Assembly (NCBI GenBank): GCA_035275265.1
Contig: DATENC010000006.1
Location: 248,001-312,000, forward strand
Length of the DNA stretch: 64,000 bases
Direction of reading: 5' to 3'
Source of the DNA: JACQAP01 sp035275265
Lineage (GTDB): Bacteria; Pseudomonadota; Gammaproteobacteria; Burkholderiales; JACQAP01
Translations under genes and position numbers: made by a program
Notes under the pieces: model-generated
What the model was told of the DNA's origin: nothing
Seen by the model: the letters and a program-made list of their open reading frames with translations, nothing else
Database searches by the model: none
Part shown: one piece after another, positions 10,494 to 17,436 of the stretch
How positions within the stretch are numbered: position 1 is the first letter of the stretch
Layout of the letters: every line of letters begins with the position of its first letter

Positions 10494-10769
10494 CTAACCG
10501 CCGATGGCCTGTTGAACCACGGCGATGAAGGGGTTGGCGAACAGCAGGTACAGCGCGATGCCCACACCGATCATGGTCACCGCATCGAGCAGGCCGGCAA
10601 CGATGAACATTTTGACCTGCAGCGTCGGAATCATCTCGGGCTGACGCGCGGCTCCCTCGAGAAAGCGGCCCCCGAGAACGCCGAAGCCGATGGCGGTACC
10701 CAAAGCGCCCATGCCGATCAGCAGCGCCACCGCGATGGCCGTCATACCCAATACCGATGCAATTTCCAT
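10494..10769 (-). CDS. atpE: F1Fo ATP synthase c subunit
   Basis: Proteolipid c subunit of the rotor ring, 91 residues, two membrane helices. The polar loop ARQPE is at residues 41-45 and the proton-carrying carboxylate is Asp62 in GLLDAVTMIGVG. No sodium-type signature (Gln or Glu with Ser/Thr in helix 1, or ES in helix 2) is seen, so a proton-driven ring is the simplest reading. A strong Shine-Dalgarno (CTAGGGGAG) precedes the ATG at 10769, in keeping with the high c-subunit stoichiometry. Confidence 0.98.
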   Translation of the reverse strand: MEIASVLGMTAIAVALLIGMGALGTAIGFGVLGGRFLEGAARQPEMIPTLQVKMFIVAGLLDAVTMIGVGIALYLLFANPFIAVVQQAIGG

Positions 10770-10815
10770 TTTGTTCTCCCCTAGGACAAACGATTGAAGA
10801 CAGTTGCTCGAGACC

Positions 10816-11607
10816 CTAATGGCTTTCCGCCGCCATGCTCATGTAAACGATAGTCAGCATCATGAACACAAAAGCCTGCAGCGTGATGATCAGAATGTGG
10901 AACAGCGCCCATCCGAGGCTCAGCACCGCGCTGAAGGGCGCCCACAGGAAACCCGCACCCGCCCACACTGCGAGCAGAATAAAAACCATCTCCCCTGCAT
11001 ACATGTTGCCGAACAACCGCAGCGCCAGCGAAATCGGCTTGGCGATGTCCTCGATGATGCGGAACAGCAGGTTGACCGGGAACAGGTATTTGCCAAAAGG
11101 CACGGTCAGCGCTTCGTGCAGGAAACCGCCGATGCCCTTGAATTTGAGATTCATGCCCAGCATCAGCACGAACACCGTGATGGACATCGCGAAAGTCAGG
11201 TTGGGATCGGTGGTAGGCACGAACTTGAAATGCTCGACGCCGGCTGCGTGCACAACCTGCGGCAGAAAGTCGACCGGGATCAGGTCCACGGCATTCATCA
11301 CCCACACCCAGATGAATATCGTGATCGCCAGAGGCGTGACCAGCTCGCTCTTGGCGTGGAAGGTATCCTTGACCTGCGTGTCCACCAGCGAGACCACCAT
11401 CTCGAAGAAGTTCTGCATGCCTCCGGGGACGCCACTGGTGGCGCGCCGCGCGGCCAGCGCCATCAGCCCGAAGATCGCCAGGCCCAGGACACCGGAAACG
11501 ATCAGCGTATCGAGATGCCAAGTCCAGAAACCATGACCGACGTGCAGGTTGGTCAGGTGATGAACGATGTACTCTGTGGAGGTCGGCGCTGCCTGCTCGG
11601 TGCTCAT
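10816..11607 (-). CDS. atpB: F1Fo ATP synthase a subunit
   Basis: Membrane a subunit forming the proton half-channels, 263 residues with about six hydrophobic segments. The essential arginine is in ISLALRLFGNMYAGEM near residue 200, and the C-terminal helix (LQAFVFMMLTIVYMSMA) is typical. It starts at ATG 11607, only 6 bp after the atpI stop, and is followed by atpE. Confidence 0.98.
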   Translation of the reverse strand: MSTEQAAPTSTEYIVHHLTNLHVGHGFWTWHLDTLIVSGVLGLAIFGLMALAARRATSGVPGGMQNFFEMVVSLVDTQVKDTFHAKSELVTPLAITIFIWVWVMNAVDLIPVDFLPQVVHAAGVEHFKFVPTTDPNLTFAMSITVFVLMLGMNLKFKGIGGFLHEALTVPFGKYLFPVNLLFRIIEDIAKPISLALRLFGNMYAGEMVFILLAVWAGAGFLWAPFSAVLSLGWALFHILIITLQAFVFMMLTIVYMSMAAESH

Positions 11608-11613
11608 GTCGGT

Positions 11614-11973
11614 TCAGATTCTGGAAAACATCAACAGCGCCGCCCAGTACACCAGCAATGTCGCGACGTAAGCGGCAAACAACGGCAAAACGGAAATTTC
11701 CTTAACCCACGCGAACGTCGCGCCGAACAGCAACACGGTCAAGATCAGCTTGCCGAACTCGCCGGCATAGTGCGCTCTCAGCAAGCGGTCCGGCGCGCTG
11801 TGCCGGGACCAGATGACGCCCAATGCGTAGAACGCACCCGGAATGAACGCAATTGCGCCCCCGATCAAAGCCGATTTCGCGTAAACCCAGTTCCCGAAAA
11901 ACAGGAACGAGGCGGCGACGGAGCAAGCCATTGCAATCTGCATGGCGATGATGGTGACAATCGCCCGGATCAT
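11614..11973 (-). CDS. atpI: ATP synthase assembly protein I
   Basis: Small membrane protein, 119 residues and about four hydrophobic segments, encoded first in the ATP synthase operon. In other bacteria AtpI assists c-ring assembly or magnesium supply and is not part of the mature enzyme. Visible pattern: an N-terminal segment (IVTIIAMQIAMACSVAASFLF), GGAIAFIPGAFYAL in the middle and FAAYVATLLVYWAALL near the end. A strong AGGAGGGG Shine-Dalgarno sits just before the ATG at 11973. Identification rests on position and membrane topology, because sequence conservation in the family is low. Confidence 0.9.
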   Translation of the reverse strand: MIRAIVTIIAMQIAMACSVAASFLFFGNWVYAKSALIGGAIAFIPGAFYALGVIWSRHSAPDRLLRAHYAGEFGKLILTVLLFGATFAWVKEISVLPLFAAYVATLLVYWAALLMFSRI

Positions 11974-12042
11974 CGCCCCTCCTACGACCGCCCCGGAATT
12001 CTAGAAGCAGATGCGCCCGCAGCAACCCGCAAAAAGGCCAAA

Positions 12043-12072
12043 AGTTTAGTGGGGTTGAGGAAGCACTGTCAA
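12043..12072 (-). promoter_or_regulatory. Candidate promoter of the atp operon
   Basis: Reading the minus strand, a perfect TTGACA (12067-12072) is followed after 18 bp by TAAACT (12043-12048, four of six consensus positions). The -10 box is 69 bp upstream of the atpI start, in the 131-bp spacer between parB and atpI. The box quality and position make it the best visible candidate for the start of the nine-gene operon. Confidence 0.55.
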
Positions 12073-12104
12073 CGACGATCTCTACTTGCTGGGCCGTACT
12101 GCCG

Positions 12105-12950
12105 TCAGCGGCGCAGCTTGCGCAAGAATTCGTCGAGCTGATCGAGGCTAGAGTAGCCGATCAGCAGTTTGCCCTTCCCCCGCTTACCCGGGGTGATGGT
12201 GACCGGCGCGCCGAGCTTCTCCGCAAGTTCGTCCTCCAAAGCCTGAAGATCGCGATCCTTCCTGTGCTTGCGCGACGCCTTGCGGGCGGTCACCTCGACG
12301 CGGCCCGCCAGCTGCTCGGTTTCCCGCACCGACAGCCCGCGGCTGACGACCTGGAGAGCCAATTCCACCTGACGCGGCCCGCTCACCGCCAGTAGCGCCC
12401 GGGCATGGCCCATATCGAGTTTGCCCTGCATCAGCAGTTCCCGCACGGGCTTGGCAAGATTCAGCAGCCGCAACAAATTAGTGACAGCACTGCGCGAGCG
12501 TCCGACCGCCTGCGCGGCGGTGTCGTGGGTCATGCGGAATTCGTCTATCAACCTGTGGATACCTCCCGCTTCCTCAAGAGGATTTAGGTCTTCGCGCTGA
12601 ATGTTTTCGATCAACGCCATTGCCAATGCCGCCTGGTCGGGTACTGTGCGCACGATAACCGGTACTTGCGCCAGTCCGGCAAGCTGGGCTGCGCGCCAGC
12701 GTCGCTCCCCGGCGATGATCTCGTATTTGCCTCCGTCCACCGGGCGCACCAGGATTGGCTGGATCAGGCCCTGGGCCTTGATCGAATCGGCTAGTTCCGC
12801 AATCGACTGTGGGTCCATGCGCGTGCGCGGCTGGAAGCGGCCAGGCTTGAGCATGCCCACCGCGAGTTCGGCCGGCGCGTCTTCGGCCCGGGTATCGTTG
12901 CCCGAGAGCAATGCGTCGAGCCCGCGACCAAGTCCTTTGAATTTTGCCAT
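12105..12950 (-). CDS. parB: Chromosome partitioning protein ParB
   Basis: Centromere-binding CTPase ParB/Spo0J, 281 residues. The start at ATG 12950 (MAKFKGLGRGLDALL) is the family-typical one and has AGGA eight bases upstream. An in-frame ATG at 12956 is too close to that site. Conserved parts in order are the N-terminal ParA-stimulating peptide, the CTP-binding GERRWRAAQLAGL box, the helix-turn-helix (THDTAAQAVGRSRSAVTNLLRLL) and a Lys-rich C-terminal dimerisation domain. Cognate parS sites lie about 3.4 kb away in front of mnmG. It starts 10 bp after the parA stop. Confidence 0.97.
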   Translation of the reverse strand: MAKFKGLGRGLDALLSGNDTRAEDAPAELAVGMLKPGRFQPRTRMDPQSIAELADSIKAQGLIQPILVRPVDGGKYEIIAGERRWRAAQLAGLAQVPVIVRTVPDQAALAMALIENIQREDLNPLEEAGGIHRLIDEFRMTHDTAAQAVGRSRSAVTNLLRLLNLAKPVRELLMQGKLDMGHARALLAVSGPRQVELALQVVSRGLSVRETEQLAGRVEVTARKASRKHRKDRDLQALEDELAEKLGAPVTITPGKRGKGKLLIGYSSLDQLDEFLRKLRR

Positions 12951-12960
12951 CTGCATTTTC

Positions 12961-13725
12961 CTAAGGGTTTTTGCCAAGCATCTCGCCTGCCAGCGCGAGG
13001 TAGGCCAGCGCACCCTTCGATTGCCCGTCGAAGCTGAGCGCCGGGATGCCGTGGCTCGGTGCCTCCGCAAGCCGCACATTGCGCGGGATCACGGTGCGGT
13101 ACACCTTGTCGCCGAAGTGTTGCTGGAGTTGATCCGAAACCTGTTGCGAAAGCATGTTGCGCGGATCGTACATCGTGCGCAGCAAACCCTCGATCTCGAG
13201 CGCGGGATTCAGATTCATGCGCACTTTCTTGATAGTCTGTACCAGGTCGGACAGGCCTTCGAGCGCGTAGTACTCACACTGCATCGGAATCATCACCGCG
13301 TTGGCCGCACACAACCCGTTCACCGTCAGAAGATTGAGCGCAGGCGGGCAGTCGATCAGTATGTAGTCGTATTGCGCCTTGATTTCTTCGAGCGCCGCCT
13401 TGAGCCGGGTTTCGCGTTCTACGAGCTCCACCATTTCCACTTCCGCCCCGGCGAGTTCACGGTTGGCCGGAATCAGGTCATATCCACCGCTCTGGCTGCG
13501 TACCCTGACCGCTGAGGTGGGCGAGGAACCCAGCAACACCTGGTAGACAGTCGCCTTGAGAGTGCGCTTGTCGATGCCGCTTCCCATAGTGGCGTTGCCC
13601 TGCGGATCGATGTCCACCAGCAGAACACGCCGCCCTGCCTTTACGAGGCTCGCAGCGAGATTGATGCTGGTGGTGGTCTTGCCGACCCCGCCTTTTTGGT
13701 TGGTAATCGCGAGTATGCGCGGCAT
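12961..13725 (-). CDS. parA: Chromosome partitioning ATPase ParA
   Basis: Deviant Walker A ATPase (ParA/Soj), 254 residues, which binds DNA non-specifically and moves ParB-parS complexes after replication. The deviant Walker motif KGGVGKTTT starts at residue 11, with switch segments VDIDPQGNATMGSG and DYILIDCPPALNLLT. No N-terminal DNA-binding extension is present, as expected for a chromosomal ParA. It is encoded between rsmG and parB with 5- and 10-bp gaps. Confidence 0.97.
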   Translation of the reverse strand: MPRILAITNQKGGVGKTTTSINLAASLVKAGRRVLLVDIDPQGNATMGSGIDKRTLKATVYQVLLGSSPTSAVRVRSQSGGYDLIPANRELAGAEVEMVELVERETRLKAALEEIKAQYDYILIDCPPALNLLTVNGLCAANAVMIPMQCEYYALEGLSDLVQTIKKVRMNLNPALEIEGLLRTMYDPRNMLSQQVSDQLQQHFGDKVYRTVIPRNVRLAEAPSHGIPALSFDGQSKGALAYLALAGEMLGKNP

Positions 13726-13730
13726 GCTGA

Positions 13731-14375
13731 TCAGCCGGTGTGCGCTGTTGCGCTCTTGCGCAACATGACCAGGTGGCGTTCCGCATCGAGCCGGGGCACG
13801 CGCAGGGGAATGATAGTTTCCGACTTCCAGCAGTCGGGGAGCCGTGCGATCTCTGTGTCCGGTCGCGCGCCTTTCATCGCAGCCAACACTCCGCCAGGAC
13901 TGCAGAGGTGCCCCGCAAGCCTGATAAAGTCGGCGATGCTGGAGAAAGCCCGCGAAATGACGATATCGAACGCATGGTCGGGCCGATAGGATTCCGCCCG
14001 TTCAATCACGACCTTGACGTTCGTCAGCTCCAGTTCTGCAGCGGCCTGAGTCAAAAATGCGCCTTTCTTCTGATTCGAATCGAGCAAGGTCACCGGTCTG
14101 TCCGGACATGCGAACGCAATCGGGATCCCCGGCAAACCGGCGCCGCTGCCCGCATCTACAAGTCGCCCAGCCGGCAAGTACGGTACAACCGCAAGACTAT
14201 CCAGCAAGTGATGGCTGACCCACTTCGTTTCCTCGCGGATTGCCGTAAGGTTGTAGACGCGGTTCCACTTCGCCAGCAACGTCAGGTAGTCGAGCATGCG
14301 CACAATCGCCGACCGCGGCAGTGCCAATCCCAGCTCGCTAATCTCCTGCTCCAGGCGGGCGGCCGTTTGGCTCAA
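13731..14375 (-). CDS. rsmG: 16S rRNA (guanine527-N7)-methyltransferase
   Basis: SAM-dependent methyltransferase that makes m7G527 in 16S rRNA, 214 residues (GidB family). The SAM-binding motif is LVDAGSGAGLPGIPIAFACPD near residues 70-90, preceded by the family stretch HHLLDSLAVVPYL. The reading frame begins with TTG at 14375, overlapping the mnmG stop as TTGA, and no better ATG exists before the conserved helix. Gene order mnmG-rsmG-parA-parB is the classical one. Confidence 0.95.
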   Translation of the reverse strand: MSQTAARLEQEISELGLALPRSAIVRMLDYLTLLAKWNRVYNLTAIREETKWVSHHLLDSLAVVPYLPAGRLVDAGSGAGLPGIPIAFACPDRPVTLLDSNQKKGAFLTQAAAELELTNVKVVIERAESYRPDHAFDIVISRAFSSIADFIRLAGHLCSPGGVLAAMKGARPDTEIARLPDCWKSETIIPLRVPRLDAERHLVMLRKSATAHTG

Positions 14376-16306
14376 CCGCGGTTTCCGGCGGCGTATGTCT
14401 GTCTGCCGAGGGGATCACGGCGATCGGATGGTGCATTGATGCGGCGCTTCAAATGCACCAGCAACAGTGAAATTGCCGCTGGAGTGATGCCGGATATGCG
14501 CGCGGCCTGGCCGAGGGTTTCAGGCTTGTGCTTGTTGAGTTTCTGCTGCACTTCGATCGAAAGTCCCCGCACGCTGCAGTAATCGAGATTCGATGGCAGA
14601 CGCAGAGTTTCGAAGTGCTCCTGACGCTCGACCTCTTCGCGCTGGCGCTGGATGTATCCGCGGTATTTGGTCTGGATTTCGACCTGTTCGGCAGCCTGAT
14701 CCTCGGCCACACCCGGTCCGGCACTCGCCAGTACCATTAGTTCGCGATAGCTTACCGACGGCCGGCGCAGCAACTCCTCCAAAGTGTATTCGCGTTCCAA
14801 TGCTTGTCCGAACAGTTGCAACATGCTTTCTTCGGCGAGCAATTTTGGATTGACCCATGTCGTCTTCAGGCGTTGCAGTTCAAGCGCAACAACCTCGCGC
14901 TTGCGTTCGAAGAATTCCCAGCGCGCACTGTCCACCACCCCAAGACTTCTGCCGATTTCCGTAAGTCGCATGTCGGCATTGTCCTCGCGCAGACTCAAGC
15001 GGTATTCGGCGCGGCTGGTGAACATGCGGTAGGGCTCAGTAACGCCGCGCGTGATCAAGTCGTCCACCAGCACGCCGAGGTACGCTTGGTCACGTCGCGG
15101 ACACCACGGTTCCTTGCCCTGCACCAGAAGCGCCGCATTGATTCCGGCGAGCAGGCCCTGCGCCGCCGCTTCTTCGTAGCCGGTAGTACCGTTGATCTGG
15201 CCGGCGAAAAATAGCCCCTCGATCACCTTGTTTTCCAATGATGACTTCAGCCCGCGTGGGTCGAAGTAGTCGTATTCGATCGCATACCCTGGACGGGTCA
15301 AGTGTGCCGATTCCAACCCCTTGATCGAATGAACTAATTCGACTTGCACGTCGAAAGGCAGACTGGTGGAGATACCATTCGGATAGACCTCGTTGGTGGT
15401 GAGGCCCTCTGGTTCGAGGAAGATCTGATGCGAGGCCTTGTCGGCGAAGCGCGTGACCTTGTCCTCTATGGACGGGCAATAACGCGGCCCGACGCCTGCG
15501 ATCACGCCGGTGAACATCGGAGATCGATCCAGCCCGTGCCGGATGATGTCGTGAGTAAGCAGGTTTGTATGGGTTATCCAGCAAGGTAGTTGCCGCGGAT
15601 GCTGGCTGGCCGATCCGAGAAACGAGAACACCGGCACGGGGTCGTCGCCCGGTTGTTCGGTCATTGCTGAGTAGTCGATGCTGCGTCCGTCCAGACGTGG
15701 CGGCGTTCCTGTCTTCAGGCGTCCAACCGGCAACTGCAATTCGCGCAGCCGCTGCGCCAGACTGATAGCCGGCGGATCGCCGGCGCGTCCGGCCTGATAG
15801 TGATCCAATCCTACATGCACCAGTCCGGAGAGAAAGGTGCCGGTCGTCAACACCACGGTCCGCGCCGAGAAATGTAATCCCAGCTGCGTGACCACCCCGG
15901 CCACGTGCTCTCCGTCAAGGCTAAGGTCATCTACCGCTTGTTGGAAAATAGTGAGATCTTTTTGGTTTTCGAGGCGCCGGCGAATAGCCTGCCGATACAG
16001 CGCGCGGTCGGCCTGCGCGCGCGTGGCACGCACCGCCGGCCCCTTGCTGGAATTGAGGATGCGAAACTGTATTCCGGCCTCGTCGGTGGCGGAGGCCATT
16101 GCGCCACCCAGTGCGTCCACCTCCTTGACCAGGTGCCCCTTGCCAATCCCACCTATCGACGGGTTGCAGGACATCTGGCCAAGGGTTTCGATGTTGTGGG
16201 TCAGCAGCAGCGTGCGACAGCCCATCCGGGCCGCCGCCAAGGCGGCCTCGGTACCGGCGTGGCCGCCGCCCACCACGATGACATCGAACGAATTTGAATT
16301 GTGCAT
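14372..16306 (-). CDS. mnmG: tRNA uridine-34 5-carboxymethylaminomethyl modification enzyme MnmG
   Basis: FAD-binding subunit of the MnmEG complex that modifies the wobble uridine of tRNAs, 644 residues, normal length. The dinucleotide-binding motif VVGGGHAGTEAALAAARMG is at the N-terminus. The GidA signatures GPRYCPSIEDKV and SRAEYRLSLREDNADMRLT are both present. Its partner mnmE is encoded 1.1 kb upstream on the same strand, beyond the TauE-like gene and the parS/element spacer. It is probably the first gene of the mnmG-rsmG-parA-parB transcript. Confidence 0.98.
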   Translation of the reverse strand: MHNSNSFDVIVVGGGHAGTEAALAAARMGCRTLLLTHNIETLGQMSCNPSIGGIGKGHLVKEVDALGGAMASATDEAGIQFRILNSSKGPAVRATRAQADRALYRQAIRRRLENQKDLTIFQQAVDDLSLDGEHVAGVVTQLGLHFSARTVVLTTGTFLSGLVHVGLDHYQAGRAGDPPAISLAQRLRELQLPVGRLKTGTPPRLDGRSIDYSAMTEQPGDDPVPVFSFLGSASQHPRQLPCWITHTNLLTHDIIRHGLDRSPMFTGVIAGVGPRYCPSIEDKVTRFADKASHQIFLEPEGLTTNEVYPNGISTSLPFDVQVELVHSIKGLESAHLTRPGYAIEYDYFDPRGLKSSLENKVIEGLFFAGQINGTTGYEEAAAQGLLAGINAALLVQGKEPWCPRRDQAYLGVLVDDLITRGVTEPYRMFTSRAEYRLSLREDNADMRLTEIGRSLGVVDSARWEFFERKREVVALELQRLKTTWVNPKLLAEESMLQLFGQALEREYTLEELLRRPSVSYRELMVLASAGPGVAEDQAAEQVEIQTKYRGYIQRQREEVERQEHFETLRLPSNLDYCSVRGLSIEVQQKLNKHKPETLGQAARISGITPAAISLLLVHLKRRINAPSDRRDPLGRQTYAAGNRG

Positions 16307-16380
16307 TGTCGGGCCGGAAAAGAGGGCCGAATCATACCCGAATCCCCTGCCACCGTGGACCGTGGCACCTCAGATCCGAA

Positions 16381-16396
16381 TGTTTCACGTGAAACC
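16381..16396. promoter_or_regulatory. parS centromere site 1
   Basis: TGTTTCACGTGAAACC contains the perfect 14-bp ParB recognition palindrome GTTTCACGTGAAAC, which is conserved across bacterial chromosomes. It lies 75 bp in front of mnmG and about 4.9 kb from dnaA, in the usual origin-proximal position. Together with the second copy 36 bp away it would nucleate ParB spreading. Confidence 0.95.
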
Positions 16397-16416
16397 TACC
16401 AACGTCCCCGCATCGA

Positions 16417-16432
16417 CGTTTCACGTGAAACA
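16417..16432. promoter_or_regulatory. parS centromere site 2
   Basis: CGTTTCACGTGAAACA carries the same perfect 14-bp palindrome as site 1, with centres 36 bp apart. Its right end (from 16427) is part of the 10-bp sequence that was duplicated when the adjacent miniature element inserted. The site itself is intact. Confidence 0.95.
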
Positions 16433-16664
16433 AAGCGGGATATTGTCTTTCGCGTACCCAGCTGTCCGGTGCCATCGTCGGCCTAGCTATTGACACACAG
16501 TCTCCTATCTGCAAGCAGTTCTATGCCCAAGTCCAAGACAAATTGCATTACGCCATTCATGGCCATACAGCAGCTGAATTAATAAAGTCACGGGCGGATG
16601 CAGGTCAGCACCAACGGCCTATTCATGCCTTGGGTACGCGAAAGACAATATCCCGAAACAAAGC
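16427..16664. mobile_element. MITE-like element: 24-bp terminal inverted repeats and 10-bp target duplication
   Basis: A 218-bp unit (16437-16654) is bounded by perfect 24-bp inverted repeats at 16437-16460 and 16631-16654 (outer ends GGGATATTGTC...). Immediately outside both ends is the same 10-bp direct repeat GAAACAAAGC (16427-16436 and 16655-16664). Perfect terminal inverted repeats with a flanking direct repeat are the signature of transposition. No transposase is encoded, so it would be a non-autonomous element needing an enzyme from elsewhere. The left duplication overlaps parS site 2, and the right one ends 1 bp before the stop codon of the TauE-like gene. The interior carries a RhuM-like coding fragment. 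Ten-base duplications occur in, for example, IS4- and ISAs1-like families, but the family is not assigned. Confidence 0.8.
16498..16602 (+). pseudogene. RhuM-like virulence-protein gene fragment
   Basis: The plus-strand reading encodes QSPICKQFYAQVQDKLHY followed by AIHGHTAAELIKSRADA. This closely follows the conserved C-terminal region of RhuM-family proteins (Virulence_RhuM), which typically contain VQNKLHxAxxGxTAAELI and then RAD. Only about 35 codons are recognisable and no start or upstream domain is present. After RADA the similarity stops near the right inverted repeat. It lies wholly inside the miniature element, so it is a captured or residual fragment and not a working gene. Function of RhuM proteins is poorly defined; they commonly sit in accessory islands. 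Confidence 0.7.
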
Positions 16665-16665
16665 A

Positions 16666-17430
16666 TCACTGTTTCAGCAGCAAATCGTAAGCAAGCTTGG
16701 CGATCAGCGCCACTACGACCATCAGGAAAGTCCAGCGGATGAACTGACTGCCCCGACGAACCGCGAGCTGGGCACCCAGTAGTCCGCCCGCGATGCTGGA
16801 CGCAGCCATCGGCAATCCGACCGCGTAAAGTACGTTGTCGGTTGCCACGAATAGCATCAGCGCACCGAAATTGGTGGCCAAATTGAGAACCTTGGTAGCC
16901 GCGGCAGCGGCGAGAAAATCGTACCTGAATAACCGCACCAGTCCGAACAACAAAAAACTGCCGGCTCCTGGACCGAAGAAGCCGTCATAGAAACCGACGA
17001 CCGCTGCCAGCGCAGCCACCCCAGGTCCTTCGATCTCCAACCGGATCGGCCTGCCGGGTGCGGATCCGAAGTTTCGCCGCGCCAGCGTGTACACAGCCAC
17101 TGCCCCGAGCATGATTAGAATCAGCGGCCGCAGCACGCCAGGATCTATAAGCGTGACCGTTTTTGCCCCGGCAAGGCCGCCGCCACACGCCAGCAGCGCT
17201 GCTGGCAGAATTGTCCGCCAGCGAATGGGAACCGACCAGGCGTAACGCAGTGTCGCGAAGGCGGTACCCGCTATCGAAGAGAGTTTGTTGGTGCCCAGCA
17301 TCAGCGAGGGCGGCGCGGATGGAAAGACTGTGAACAACGCCGGAACAAGGATCAAACCACCGCCGCCGGCGACTGCATCCACCAATCCGCCAAAGAATGC
17401 AAATACGCACAGAACCAGAACGTCGGTCAC
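16666..17430 (-). CDS. TauE/SafE (TSUP) family membrane transporter
   Basis: Probable anion exporter of the TauE/SafE family, 254 residues, about eight hydrophobic segments. Family hallmarks are the N-terminal glycine-rich repeat FFGGLVDAVAGGGGLILVPAL with LGTNKLSSIAGT, and its second-half counterpart GFYDGFFGPGAGSFLLFGL with ATKVLNLATN. Members move sulfite, sulfoacetate or other organosulfur anions, and the substrate here is unknown. The start is GTG at 17430, 6 bp after the mnmE stop. It interrupts the usual neighbourhood of mnmE and mnmG. Its stop codon is 1 bp from the right-hand target duplication of the MITE-like element, so its 3' flank was changed by that insertion. Confidence 0.9.
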   Translation of the reverse strand: MTDVLVLCVFAFFGGLVDAVAGGGGLILVPALFTVFPSAPPSLMLGTNKLSSIAGTAFATLRYAWSVPIRWRTILPAALLACGGGLAGAKTVTLIDPGVLRPLILIMLGAVAVYTLARRNFGSAPGRPIRLEIEGPGVAALAAVVGFYDGFFGPGAGSFLLFGLVRLFRYDFLAAAAATKVLNLATNFGALMLFVATDNVLYAVGLPMAASSIAGGLLGAQLAVRRGSQFIRWTFLMVVVALIAKLAYDLLLKQ

Positions 17431-17436
17431 GATCGC

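Larger units (their letters stand above)
16307..16665. other. mnmG/TauE-like spacer (359 bp)
   Basis: This is the only gene-free stretch above 300 bp. From left to right it holds a mnmG leader with a 6-bp stem (TGCCAC 16348-16353 and GTGGCA 16362-16367), parS site 1, parS site 2, and the 218-bp element with its duplications. The mnmG operon promoter must lie here, but no convincing -35/-10 pair was found. Confidence 0.7.

Noticed and set aside
10804..12141. A 445-codon plus-strand open frame opposite atpB and atpI
   Set aside because: It is fully antisense to well-supported ATP synthase genes and its protein is rich in His, Gln and Arg, typical of shadow frames in GC-rich DNA.
16437..16654. 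The 24-bp inverted repeats as a transcription terminator or large RNA hairpin
   Set aside because: The arms are 170 bp apart and there is no T-run. The flanking identical 10-bp direct repeats are better explained by transposition.
16543..16782. A plus-strand open frame of 79 codons covering the RhuM-like segment and running into the TauE-like gene
   Set aside because: The RhuM similarity ends near residue 20 and the rest is the inverted repeat plus antisense of the TauE-like gene. There is no start with a ribosome site. Treated as a fragment inside the mobile element.
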